A DNA stretch of 64,000 bases from Ulva prolifera. Lineage: Eukaryota; Chlorophyta; Ulvophyceae; Ulvales; Ulvaceae. The notes under the pieces are model-generated. The model worked only from the letters and a program-made list of their open reading frames with translations, ran no database searches and had not been told where the DNA came from. Position 1 is the stretch's first letter; every line of letters starts with the position of its first letter. The stretch is from NCBI GenBank assembly GCA_023078555.1, contig CM041198.1, positions 2,034,800-2,098,799 on the forward strand, written 5' to 3'. This document shows, piece by piece, positions 23,329 through 34,055 of this stretch. The position numbers and the translations under genes are program-made.

Positions 23329-26300
23329 GTCAGTAGGCTGTCCACGACGCTGTGCCGTGCGGTGCCTCAGCAGGTGCACGCCGCTGCTCGCTGGCGCAGA
23401 ATGTCATGCGGGCAAGGCAATGTTGACGGGGCTGGCGGTCCCGTCCGATGACCTCACGCCGCTCCAGGCCACCCGGCCTGAGCGGCGGCACGCCCCCGCC
23501 CTGGCTGCTTGTTGGGCGGTGGTCGCTGCTCGCCCGTGCGGCCTCGCGCGCATTGTGGTGGCACTTGCTGTGCCATTTGCAGAGATGGCCGGCCTTGCGC
23601 TCGGCATGCCGCGACGCTGACCCCACCTTGGCCGTACGTTGACGTGTGGCCCGCCGCAAAGCCGCAACAGGGGGATGCGGGAGGGCTTTGGGGGTCCTGG
23701 TGTACGTGTGAGCGACATGGTGTGGGGATTGGGGCCTGCTGATGGACGGGTTGGGGTTTGCTGGGGTAGGCTGTGGCCTTCGCACGGTTGTTCTGGGCGC
23801 CTCTGTGTGTTTTTCTTTCCAGCCTGTGCTGCGTGTGCCTTCGGGGCTCTGGAGCGGGGCTGTGCGTGTGTGGCGTGGCACAGGAGTGACTGTGGGTATG
23901 GGGCCTGTGCGTGTTTGGCTGCAGCCGAGGCAGGTGCTCACGCGTGTGGCTGCTGGGCGTGTTGCGTGTGATGGTTGTGTTGTGTGGGTGTGACGTGCCC
24001 CTGTTCGTGGCCTCCTGTGCTACCTGCCTCGCTACTCATGTCCATGTGACACACAGGGCAAGCAGATGCATGGTCATAGTGTGCCGGCGCACGGACTTCA
24101 AGCTGGGCTGCACATGCAGACGGGTGGAGCGCTAACACAGCAAAGCAAGGGCTATGCGGCGATCCAGCTGTTCAGCCACAAATGTACCGGCACACATTTT
24201 TCAATCAGTAACCTCTGGAGTGGCACAATGTACCAACGGTGGGTGTCTGTCCTGCTGTGATTGGGCACCGTGTTCGGGTTGGCATCTCCTGTCGTGCGTG
24301 CTCTTGGGGCGGTGCGTGTTTGTTGCCCTGGCGGTGCTACCGGCCACTCTGGCTTTGCCCTTGTGACACAATACACTAATTGCTAGCGTTTTGGTCATCA
24401 GCCCAGGTCCCAGAACGTGGCGGTCCGCGCAGCCGAGCACTCGATACGCATCGCATGAGATGTCTCGGAGCACATCTGCGCGGAGGAGCTGCTGGTGCAA
24501 AAGCTGCCAAAGCGCACTACTCACGAGCAGCACAACAGCCGCTCGCAGTAGTAGCCTATCTCGGAATAGTATCGTGTGTGCAGCTGCAGTGCGCAGCACA
24601 TCCGCCAGGCCGATGTGCAGCTGCTCTGACACAGGCGCTCCTGACCTCTCCGCCAGTGCAGCAGTGATTTATTGTGATGGTTCACAAGTGTTCAGGCGGC
24701 GAGGCGGGCAGCACCGCGAAAGCAGCACGCAGCGCAGGAATATCAACGCCGACCCGATCCAACGCACCCGCGCCACAGTCGCGACGTACTGAGTGTGGTG
24801 CAACTAGTACTACATCGCCCACGCTAGCTGGGTATCTGGTAGAGAAATGTGTGACACGGAGGCTTGACAGCGCAGGGAAATATGACGGTGGAAATACTTG
24901 TACCACGACTTCAACGTTTGAGACAGCGCGATGAGTACCTGCGTGAGGTGGTAACGGCCTGAATCGCTCAACCGTGGGCAGATAGACCCGTGGTGCACCT
25001 TAGGTCCATCCAAGGTCCCCGGGTCGGCCCCTCCGAACCGTACCTCTGATGCGCCTTTTGCGTTTTCTTTTTGGAATGGCAGCACGTTTTGCAGGCGCCG
25101 TTGCACGGTACAGAGGGAAACATAACTGAGAGAGGAGAAGTCAGCGCAGCAGCATACGAGACTGATGCGGTAGGTCGGCTTGCGATGCGCTGGAGAGCGC
25201 TGCTGTGAGGCTGTGAGCTACTCGGCGCGGCTGGCAGTGAGCTGAAACAAGGCCTCGCAGATGTGACGAACGCTACAGCCGCGCCTGGAGTGAACAAACT
25301 TGTACGCGAAAGTGTGCGACTTCCAGTGGTATGCTGGTCAGTCGCGGCTGCATGCGCGCCTGCCGTTTGCTGGCGCGCACAGAGGAGTACCAGGTCACGG
25401 TCCGCAAGATGCGGTGCAAAGCATATGTCAAGACTCTGCTTGACTCTAGCTGCGAGCTGTGGGCTGCTCGAGTGTCCACGTCGCCTCCCCGGCTGCGACC
25501 GCTGGGCCGGCATGGCTGCTAACACGCGGTCCGGCTGCAGCTGCGCGGCTGTACCCGCGGAGACGCACGCTACAATTGCAAGAACTCGATATCGTCATCG
25601 TTGAGAAAAATCACCGGTTCGCACTCATGCCCAATAGCGCGGCACAGCCAGATCAGATCGGGCTGACGACACCACGATCGACTGTGTTCCACAATGTCGG
25701 CCGGAATCCGGACCAATGCCACATAGACCGATTTTCAAAACCCGAAACGTCTGTGTCAGGCAGCATCGGTAGCTGTTATGCACAATCCTTCGACGCATGG
25801 TTGTTGTTTGCCCGAGCCCAGTGTTCACACTTCACGCCACTACGAGATGTCTCGCTCTGTCAAAACCAGCTGGTGGGCACCTGGTGGATGTAGAATTCCT
25901 GGCTCACGTAGACATCTAATGAGGCCTTCTCAGGCAAGGACGAAGCATGTCGAATGCTGAAGTTCATGTGAAAAGGCACCGACCAATGAATTTCATGCCA
26001 CATAGCACACATGGTGCCAGTGAGCGTTGGCGCACCGTTCCGCAGGTACATGCTACCCGTGCACCACCGTCGGGGATGCTTGGTCTCTGACGTTACGAGA
26101 TGCTGTGTCCGAGAGTTCCACACGGGTGCCTCCGCTCATTTGGGCTTGCTACCGCTGTGCAGTAGGCAAGACACAGGGCTTCAGGGCGCGGGTTTCCTGT
26201 TCACGTTACGACTGTTACGAAATTTCTGGTTCTGTGTGTATTTGTGGTCGTAAAGTAGATGTGCTTCGCATCTGTGCTCCATGTCCGAAACGCCAGCTGT

Positions 26301-26693
26301 CAGCCATCACGCGGTATGGCTGCTTAGCCACTATTTGCATCGACGGCAAAATATCACAGCTTTGTTTTGATTCGCTAGGGCAATGTTTCTGAGCGTCTAT
26401 CTAGCTGGTTGAGAGGCAGTTCCTCTGTTCACCTGGGTGCACGTGAACATGGACAGACAGAATAAACAGAGCTCAGCGTTCCTGCGGGAATCCATAGGAA
26501 GTCCTGAATACTCATTGGAAAAAGTGCTTCACAGCAGATTGGGGCAGCATCACTGCCAGCACCGCCAGCACTAGGCATGCCCTCTGCACTGCATGAACAG
26601 CTGATGCGCATTGCTGGATGCCGCAAGAATTATGTAGACGCATGGCATATGTCAACTTGTACAACCATGCGCTGTAGAGATCTGCACTGCATG
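23329..26693. other. Spacer between the two repeat copies
   Basis: The part at 23330-24000 is GC- and GT-rich with open frames on both strands (for example a minus-strand frame containing CKWHSKCHHNAREA), but no splice sites or family support a gene. 24325-24369 carries a copy of the short dispersed motif. The rest shows nothing recognisable. Confidence 0.5.
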
Positions 26694-29519
26694 CACAGCT
26701 GCTCGGCATGGTTTGGTGCTCTGAGCTGAGGAGCTCAGGTCCAAACCATACATCTTGCTGCTAGAAAAGTCTCATCTTGCGTTTTACCAGCATTGAGTTG
26801 ACTCTACAGCTGCTGGCAGCCTCACCGGCTCATTGACACAAAGCAGGGTCGTAAGGACACATATGGCGGATGCATTCAAAGGCAGAAACGGGCTGCATGT
26901 TACACACAGACATGTGAAGGATATACACACCATGAGTAAACAAGGAGCGTGATTAATCATGTGAATATTTCTTGCAGTGCAGATGCGAGCATGCTGACGA
27001 TGCATTCCCTTGTAGAACGCCCTGACAGACTCCTCTGATGCTCCACCACGCAATGGCCCGAGCTCTTGTAAGTTGTTCATGCCGTTTGGTGTAGTGCGCT
27101 AGTTCCTCCGGAAATCTGCTAGAAATTCGGACATGGTACATTGTCCTGGAGCAGTTTGACTGAGGGTGACTAGTCCCAGAACACATCGGATGAAGCATGT
27201 CACTGACTCTGACGAGAATGTTGACGACTTAATAACATGCCGCCATGAACTACGTGCTTGACGAAAGACTTTATGGGAGATTTTCATTGCAACGCAGAAC
27301 ACAGCTGTTTGCCTCTGAAATGATGTAGGAGTTTCCACCTGTTGCACAACTGCAACTGAATCTGTGTAAAAGCGGCTTCAATTTGGAACCATTGTGCTTC
27401 AGCAGCCCTTCATTCTGCAGCTAGCTTGGAAGGCCCAGCTGCTTCGTCTCAGCTGCGGAACGCTTCGTCCCCATCCAGGACAAACGCCAGATGCGCACAC
27501 TGACGATGCTTGATACAGCGAGACAACGCCAAGTGGCGTGAGGGGATTTCATCCGTCTGCGGCAACGGATGAGTCAACTGAGTTGATTCGACTCCCATCC
27601 GGTCAATTGGCATTCACGCTTCCAATCCTTCATGAACCTTCATAGACCAAGTTAACATTCGTAGACGATATGTACGTGTTTCGCAAGCACGCGTTCATTT
27701 GACCACATTATGCTCGTAAGTACCATGTACAGCTGTCAAGACTGTCTCTTGTCATGTACAGCTGAAGTTAGCAGAGGAGGGCAATCCTTGCAAAGACAAT
27801 ATGCCTTTCCATGGTCAAGCACGGTCAGCTGCAGCTGGACTCAGCGGCATGGCATTAGACGCGAGCAGCATTAGTCGCGACTTGTCAGCTCCAGCAAGCC
27901 AAAGCTTACCACGAGCAGTGAGCAAGTGGTGGTCATTACGGTGTGCAGTGGCTTAGGCAGCGTGGTGGGGTATGCTTCTCGAAACCGCGGGCGAAGGGGA
28001 TGCGCCTGATGCAGCCGTGTCTGACCAGCACACCACCAGGATCCGCAATTTGCGGCGGAAAATGTCGTAAACACCCAATAATTAATAATTACATGAAATG
28101 TGCGTCCGCGGAATCTGCGCTTCTCTTTGCACTGCAGGCGGCTTGCCCAAGCGCATCACATGCCGTCTCATTGCTTCAGCCTCACATAGATCTGTGATGA
28201 ATTTCCGCGCGCTCATGGGTATTCTGCTATATCTCAGACATATGTAAAATAGGGCGTACCGCCAGCGGCAATCAGAGTCACTACCAAAATGGGGGCAAAA
28301 AGATCGCCGAACGAACCTGTGGGGAGCCGACCCCTCAACCTTGGTGTTCGATCGGGGGGCATCGTCGCACTCGGTTAAGCGATTAGTGCCGGCACTCCCA
28401 CACAGGTTGTCGGCGATGTTCCAGATGTCGCCTCTGCAATACTAGTACATCTGCTATTTTCTGGCTTCCGAAGCTTTCCAACTCCTCATGTTCATGCCAG
28501 TATCATATACTGGCGCAAAGAATCCCGGCAGCCAGATTCGAACGCTGCTATGGCAGATGCTCAGGGCCTCCCCGGCTGACTCGGCTGCATCTTGACAACG
28601 CGAACGGCCCACGAACTGCAGTCGCGCCTGTCTGGTACATTTCTGACTGGACGGTGTGCTTCGTCGTTGGCAGCGTGCGCAGCTTTGGCCACTGGTGTAC
28701 CAGCATGCCTGCCTGCGGTCAGAAAGGATTCGCGAATGTGGCTATTGCTACACCCATTACTGCAAGTGGTCTCAAAGGTGGGCAAAGGCTGCACGACGGC
28801 GCATCAGAACGCACAGTGTGTATGTACATGTGTATCCATGGGAACGCGACGCCGAGACCCATAGGCGATTGCAGTGCACGAGAGCAGTCGTCGATGGCCT
28901 GATACAATACAGGGGTGAGACTTATGATGCTCGCACAGATCATATTGTGCACGGTGTGGGCTGGCATGTCGTATTGATTGCCCTACGAACAACCGTTTGC
29001 GCGCAGCCTGTGGCGGATCTGCTGGCCAGATTTCGAATCTATGATAGTTATCTGATGCTGAATCAGTGTTTGAGTGCCGTCATGGACGTGGCGAGTGCAG
29101 GGCTTGTGAAATGCCACTGGGCCTGTACGGCGTCTCGTACCGGCGAGAATTTGTGGACATATGCGGCAGTGGGTGATGTGTGGTCTATCTAATTTGCAGA
29201 GACAATTCAGGCGAAGTGTGTACTTGGGGCAGGTTGCGCTCTCGGTAGCCTTAGCTCCACCCCGGGGGTGCAGCAATGTACGCATACACCGCTCACACAC
29301 ACCTGCCGCACGGGCCACAACTGCGCAAAACTCCTGCCCTTCTGATGCGAGCAGAACAGTCTGCATTGAAGTCGATTCGGCTTGACTGCTGTGCATTCCG
29401 CCAGGCAATCTGCGGGCTGGCCTGAGTGATTCACAGAGTTGTCTGGCGCCACTGGACTTGATGCGACTGCCTGGTGCTCTCGGTGCGTCTCAGTGCGATG
29501 CTCATCGAATTGTCAAGCA
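26694..29519. repeat. 2.85 kb dispersed repeat, copy 2
   Basis: Second copy of the sequence at 20473-23328, same orientation, spaced about 3.4 kb from it. It keeps the same landmarks, including the tRNA-like block at 28517-28595. It also lacks any long reading frame. Confidence 0.75.
28517..28595 (-). other. tRNA-like sequence in the 2.85 kb repeat, copy 2
   Basis: Same arrangement as in copy 1: GCCGAGTCAGCCGGGGAGGC resembles a tRNA D-arm, and GTTCGAATC resembles a T-loop. A 7-base loop containing TCT sits between them in the anticodon position. The acceptor stem is not formed. Confidence 0.3.
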
Positions 29520-31551
29520 CGGCCGCCTGATGTCGTCATTTTGAGCACACAGTCGCTTAGCATGAGGCCTGCTGGGTTTCGACACACTCTGCTCCTTCCA
29601 CCGCGAGCGGCTCACCTGGTTGTGGCGGACAGTGAGATGACTTGGCCAACAACAGTTGCAGATCAAATGCGTTTGGTGGCCAGATGACCACGCCAGTCAG
29701 ATATACATTCTATAAGCGCAGCTCGAGCTACCCATCTCGGTTTTGTTCGTCCGCGACGGTGGCATCTATCTGCTTTGTTAGACTGCTTAGTTGCACGTCC
29801 AACGACCATGCCTACTTGATGTACTTAGGAACCAGGCGGAACAATGCGGTCAGCGCTGGTGTAACTTTGACAAACACTCCATGCTCCAAATCAATCCAGG
29901 TACGTCAGCTCTCGCTACGTGGCGTCTGTGGCAGGTGTGCTTCGCCACAACCAGGCCCTCGGCTGCCACAGGTGATGCACCAGCCGTGACGTTGTTGCGC
30001 ACCGCAGCACGATCATGTCGAGTAATCAGTTTGATAAGGCTCAACATCGTTTACTTCTCGCATCGTGACTTAAACCAGGAAGCAGGCGTCACCGCTGCAC
30101 GGAAATTACGCTTGTACCGTCGAGCATGTCCCACCGTCGGGCTGCAGATGTACAGAGCATGGCCATGCAGAAACGTGTATATATGTTGTGGAAGCCAAAA
30201 GCGGATAGGTACAGTCGCGACCACGCACTGTTGTTATCTCGGTCGTCCAAGTTGTGTCTGGACAGTGTGTACGTTGTTGTGATGCAATATAACGCACACA
30301 CTGCAGCCTTGAGGCTGTCTGTACATATTGATGGTGACGCGTCGTAGCCTGCAGCTGAGTCAATGTCCTCTGCTGTGCGCATGCTTCCGCATGCTGTCAG
30401 TCAGCACTCTTGCTGGCAACCATGTTGCATGTTGGCTGCCACATTATTGTGGTGTTTCTGGCTTCTCCATTCCAAGAGCCTCGAATAAGAGGCTGCCCAC
30501 ACATGAGTGTGCCACCATGCTGGTTGCCAGGTCACTTTGAGTGGTGCATGTGGAGCATTCGTTGTCGTGTTGTTGCTGTTCCTGCCAACTGTGTCCTGCA
30601 ACTTGAGTGTGATGCTCATGCTCATGATAATTCTGATGTGAGCCTGTTAGTGATGGCGCAGCCTGCCTGACCTGAGGCAGCCTGCTCAAGATGTCGCAGC
30701 TTGCCCGAGTTGGTGCATTGGGACATGCAGGTGAACACACAGCCCATTTGCCCATGGCAAACAGTCACACCCTTGATGGTGACTGCGCTCGCCACATCTC
30801 AGTCTCGGTTGCAGCCATACCACATCTCACTGCCAAGGTGTATGCCTGTCATGCGCCTTCAGCCTGGCCTTGAGTGGCGTTGCTGGAGGGCATGGCTGGC
30901 ATCCTGCCAGCGTTGGCCAGGCACCATGCAATGTCACAGGTGGGGTCGCCTGAATCACCTCATGCAGTACATTGCGAGGTCCCTCTGGTAGTGATAAATC
31001 TCTTAAGAACCTATCACGCTCTCACACCGTAGCTGCAGTGCTGGGCTGTAGCTCAGGAGAACCGATTCGAATGTGCCGAACAATTCTCTAAGCGCCGCAC
31101 AGAACACTGCGGCACGTCGGGCATGGCGTTGTGTGTGAGACCTGCTGCATCGATCAGCATGTCACTGCTGCTGTCTTTCTGATGAATTATGCTGCCTGAT
31201 GTTGTTGCAAAGGGGCTCGGAACGCGATGCACGGTTTATGAGTGATGCACGAGCATCTTCAGGTCAGGTGGTCTACTGGACAGTCTTGCCATCACGGCTT
31301 TGGAGTCCACCATGCACTCACTACGACTGGGCTACTTGGCGGCGTCATGTTGGTGTATGCTAAGGAATGCTGACAGCAAGTGCTCATATTCACGGGAATG
31401 CCATGAATCTAATCTACAAGTTGCATCATGCAACACAGGAGCTCACAGCTCTAGCACGACAGGTTTCCACAGCTCTTGCTTCAGACCACCTACCATGCAA
31501 GCTCACATCCATTCACCCTGCGCCATCTCGGACATGGCCGCATCTGTGTCC
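29520..31551. other. Gene-free stretch downstream of the exonuclease gene
   Basis: Only short frames. GGGCTGTAGCTCAGG followed closely by CCGATTCGAAT near 31048-31075 echoes tRNA boxes but is far too short to be a tRNA. Nothing else is recognised. Confidence 0.45.
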
Positions 31552-33022
31552 TCAGAGTGGCGGCCCATCCTTCTGCCGCTCGCACGCACGCACTGCGTGC
31601 ATTACGAGCGTGCTGATCTCGACTCGTCGCCGTGTGGAGTTGCGCAATGCCGATACGGGACGCGGCCGGGTGTCAGGCACACGGTAGCAGCCGCCCACTG
31701 CAGATGCCATCTCCAGTGCGCCTGCTGCAAGCCCCGCACCGAGTGCTCCAGCTCGCTGCCCAACTACCTTCGGCTGTGCCGCCTCGGTGATGGTGCCTGC
31801 CGCTACAGGTGGGGCGGACTGACTTGCAGAGTAGCGCCGCTGTGTCAATCGCTGTGCTGGGGACAGCTCCACAGCTACAGTTGGAGCGAACTGACTAGCA
31901 TTGCCGCGCTTCCGTTTTGCTGCCATTCCGGGGGCCAGCAGCGCGACAGCTTCTTCAGCCAGCTGCCGCTTGGAAGGCCTGGCCCGCTCACTCTTGATCT
32001 CCCGGCCGCCTTTGCGGTTCATATACTCCAACAGGATGTCGCGAGAAACAAATGGATCATCCGCCGCATATTGGACCTGGTCAAGGCGGAACGGTATGTC
32101 CATCCAGTTGGAGCCGCGGCGCTCGGCCTTCACAAGCTCGAACCCCAGGTAGAACCCGGCGAAGTACTGCAGGCTGCCGGAACATCCGCACGCTGTCTCA
32201 ATGTCCACGAGTCCTCCGCATACGAACTCAATTGATGTTCGATATGACTCTGATCACACGCACGGCAGTCTGCGCGCAGCATGCCATGCATTCTGGTAGC
32301 TGATGGCGCCGCACCCTGCCGTAAAGCGGACGCCAAGAGGCTGGAAGAACGTCCTGAGGGCAAGCATGTCGTGGTGGATGCCGACGCCGCACTTCCGGAT
32401 GTACTCCCGAGACAGCAGATCTTGCAGCAGCTGCAGCAGCGCAAGTTCATCACACTCAGTGGAAGCGAGCTAAACTTGTACAATGTTTGGGGCAAGCCAG
32501 GCGCACCACCACCGCATGGTCTTCGACAGGCTTGCACTGTGTCACAATGCATGAGCCTGCGGGCAGTAGTGTGGTGACAGGTGCACCCATGCACGGACGA
32601 TCTGCGGATCCAGTGTAGGGGTAAGCCGCCAGTCGGGATTGTCTCGATGTAGCGGGAGAGATCCCGCGAGGGTTTCCTGTCGTAACCTTGAATGTTGTGT
32701 GTTCAGTGTGCATATATGGATGTGCACACTGAGATCTGTAATCATTCTCTTTACTGTCTTACGGTAGTAGCATTTATCTCCTCTCAAGCGTTTCCTCGGT
32801 TCTATCTCTGTGCGCAGCAAGTATGGAAACGCTGGCTGACCTGATGTGACCTGAACTGAGACTGCGCGTCTGACCTGCAAGCTGCAACGGTTTCTGACAC
32901 ACTGCGCCGGCCACTTCAGGACCTCGAGCGGGATGATCACGACGAAATCCGCCACCGCCAGCTGCAACACAGCCGCGCTCGCAGTCTTTCGTCTTTGCTG
33001 TGGCGCAAACTCGACGTCCGCC
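31552..33022 (-). CDS. WRN-type 3'-5' exonuclease (DEDDy), interrupted by mobile elements, 5' part missing
   Basis: The Werner-type exonuclease fold is readable on the minus strand. Exo I is WADVEFAPQQRRKTASAAVL with Asp and Glu (33022-32905). Exo II is LQDLLSREYIRKCGVGIHHD (about 32469-32315). The last exon (about 32230-31552) has LVDIETACGCSGSLQYFAGF and Exo III YAADDPFVSRDILLEYMNRK. All four acidic residues and the Exo III Tyr are present, so the catalytic set DEDDy is intact. Exact splice sites around 32.2-32.5 kb are unresolved because two donors are possible. The C-terminal tail is basic (GMAAKRKRG). Such enzymes trim DNA or RNA 3' ends. A CACTA transposon sits directly upstream of Exo I within the exon, and a solo LTR lies between Exo I and Exo II, so this allele is probably inactive or truncated. 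Upstream exons would lie beyond the transposon. Confidence 0.8.
32540..32899 (+). repeat. Solo Copia-type LTR
   Basis: A 360-bp sequence bounded by TGTCACAATG and TTTCTGACA and flanked by the 5-bp target duplication CACTG (32535-32539 and 32900-32904). It is clearly related to the LTRs of the two Copia elements in this window but differs at many positions, so it belongs to an older copy or a sister subfamily. No internal region remains, as expected after LTR-LTR recombination. Confidence 0.9.
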
Positions 33023-33370
33023 CACTAGGAGAATGGTGACGTGGTGGTGAGGAACGTGCGAGGACGGCTCGCGGAAGAGGGGTGGATGCGTGGCGGAGCC
33101 CCCGGAACGGCGAAAGGATTGTTGGCGGAGTGTCCGGAAGGCAGCCCGGAGCGTGGGAGGAAGTTCCGCGAGCGTTTCGACCGGGTGGTATCCAAGTGCA
33201 CTCCACGTGGGTGTTCCGCCGGAACGTTTCCGGAGTGGTGCCGGAACGCGCGAAGGTTCCGCAATGCATCCAGAGGACTGTTTGAGGAAGAATGCTTAAA
33301 ATTTCGGAATGATTTCGGATCCGGGGACGTTCCGGCAGAGCCTTGCGGAAGCCGTCCGGAAGCCTGGACG
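33023..33370. promoter_or_regulatory. CACTA-1 terminal and subterminal region
   Basis: After the CACTA terminus the sequence is packed with short TTCCG / CGGAA motifs in both orientations (for example GGAAGTTCCGCGAG, TTCCGCCGGAACGTTTCCGG). Iterated subterminal motifs are typical of CACTA elements, where they bind the element-encoded proteins. The same block follows the terminus of CACTA-2 at 60834-61180. Confidence 0.7.
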
Positions 33371-33574
33371 AACATGTTGGTTCATGAGGGGTTATTACTT
33401 GGTTACTCTCTGTTCGACCGTGCCCGAGGCAGAGTACGTACGTGGTGAGGTCAGCGAGGCCTCCTTTACATGTGTGCCACGTGCATGTTGCCGTTGACAC
33501 GGATGCGACTCGGTATCGGTGTTTGTTCTCTCTTATTCACTCTATTTTAACAGGTGCACCAGGTTTTCAACGTG

Positions 33575-33705
33575 AATCGCGAATGGTGCGCACATGACAT
33601 ACGGTCTTGCGGGATAGGCAGTTTCGCGTACGCATACCATCATGAACGCGTACGCAAAACTGCCTATCCCGCAAGACCGTATGTCATGTGCGCACCATTC
33701 GCGAT
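33575..33705. repeat. Long inverted duplication, arms about 59 bp
   Basis: The left arm (33575-33633) contains GAATGGTGCGCACATGACAT and runs to GCGTACGC. The right arm (33648-33705) is its reverse complement with almost no differences. CACTA-2 has only the left arm at the same place (61395-61450), so the inversion arose in CACTA-1 after the copies split, or was lost in CACTA-2. Confidence 0.85.
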
Positions 33706-34055
33706 TCTCGTTCAACCGCGAAACTATATTCATGATGTATACAAGCAGCATGTACACCGTGGTTCCGAAACAAGACAGCTTTGTTGATGTGTTCACACGA
33801 GTTTGTAGGCAGGCGGTCATGCATAGGCAATCATAAACTATCATAGACATTGCTTACATTGAGATCTCGTCACCTTGTGACCTCTGCATGTCCATACGGA
33901 ACGACATTACTACTAGAACAGGTCATGCCACGTCTTACATGTCATATACCCCACTCATACACTCGGTCACGACCGCCTGTGTTCAGGGACAGTGTCTTCT
34001 GAGCCCCCGTTGGTGTACAACTAATAGACAGACATCTTCAACCTGAGTCTTCACC

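Noticed and set aside
23330-23941. Minus-strand frame of about 200 codons with CKWHSKCHHNAREA
   Set aside because: GC-rich DNA is open in several frames here; no splice sites, no family, and the frame overlaps the edge of a repeat. Too weak for a gene call.
31048-31075. GGGCTGTAGCTCAGG plus CCGATTCGAAT as a tRNA gene
   Set aside because: Box A-like and T-loop-like text lie only about 10 bases apart; there is no room for an anticodon arm.
33023-33550. Plus-strand frames in the CACTA subterminal region (also 60852-61412)
   Set aside because: They consist of iterated TTCCG/CGGAA motifs read through; both copies share them because the DNA, not a protein, is conserved.
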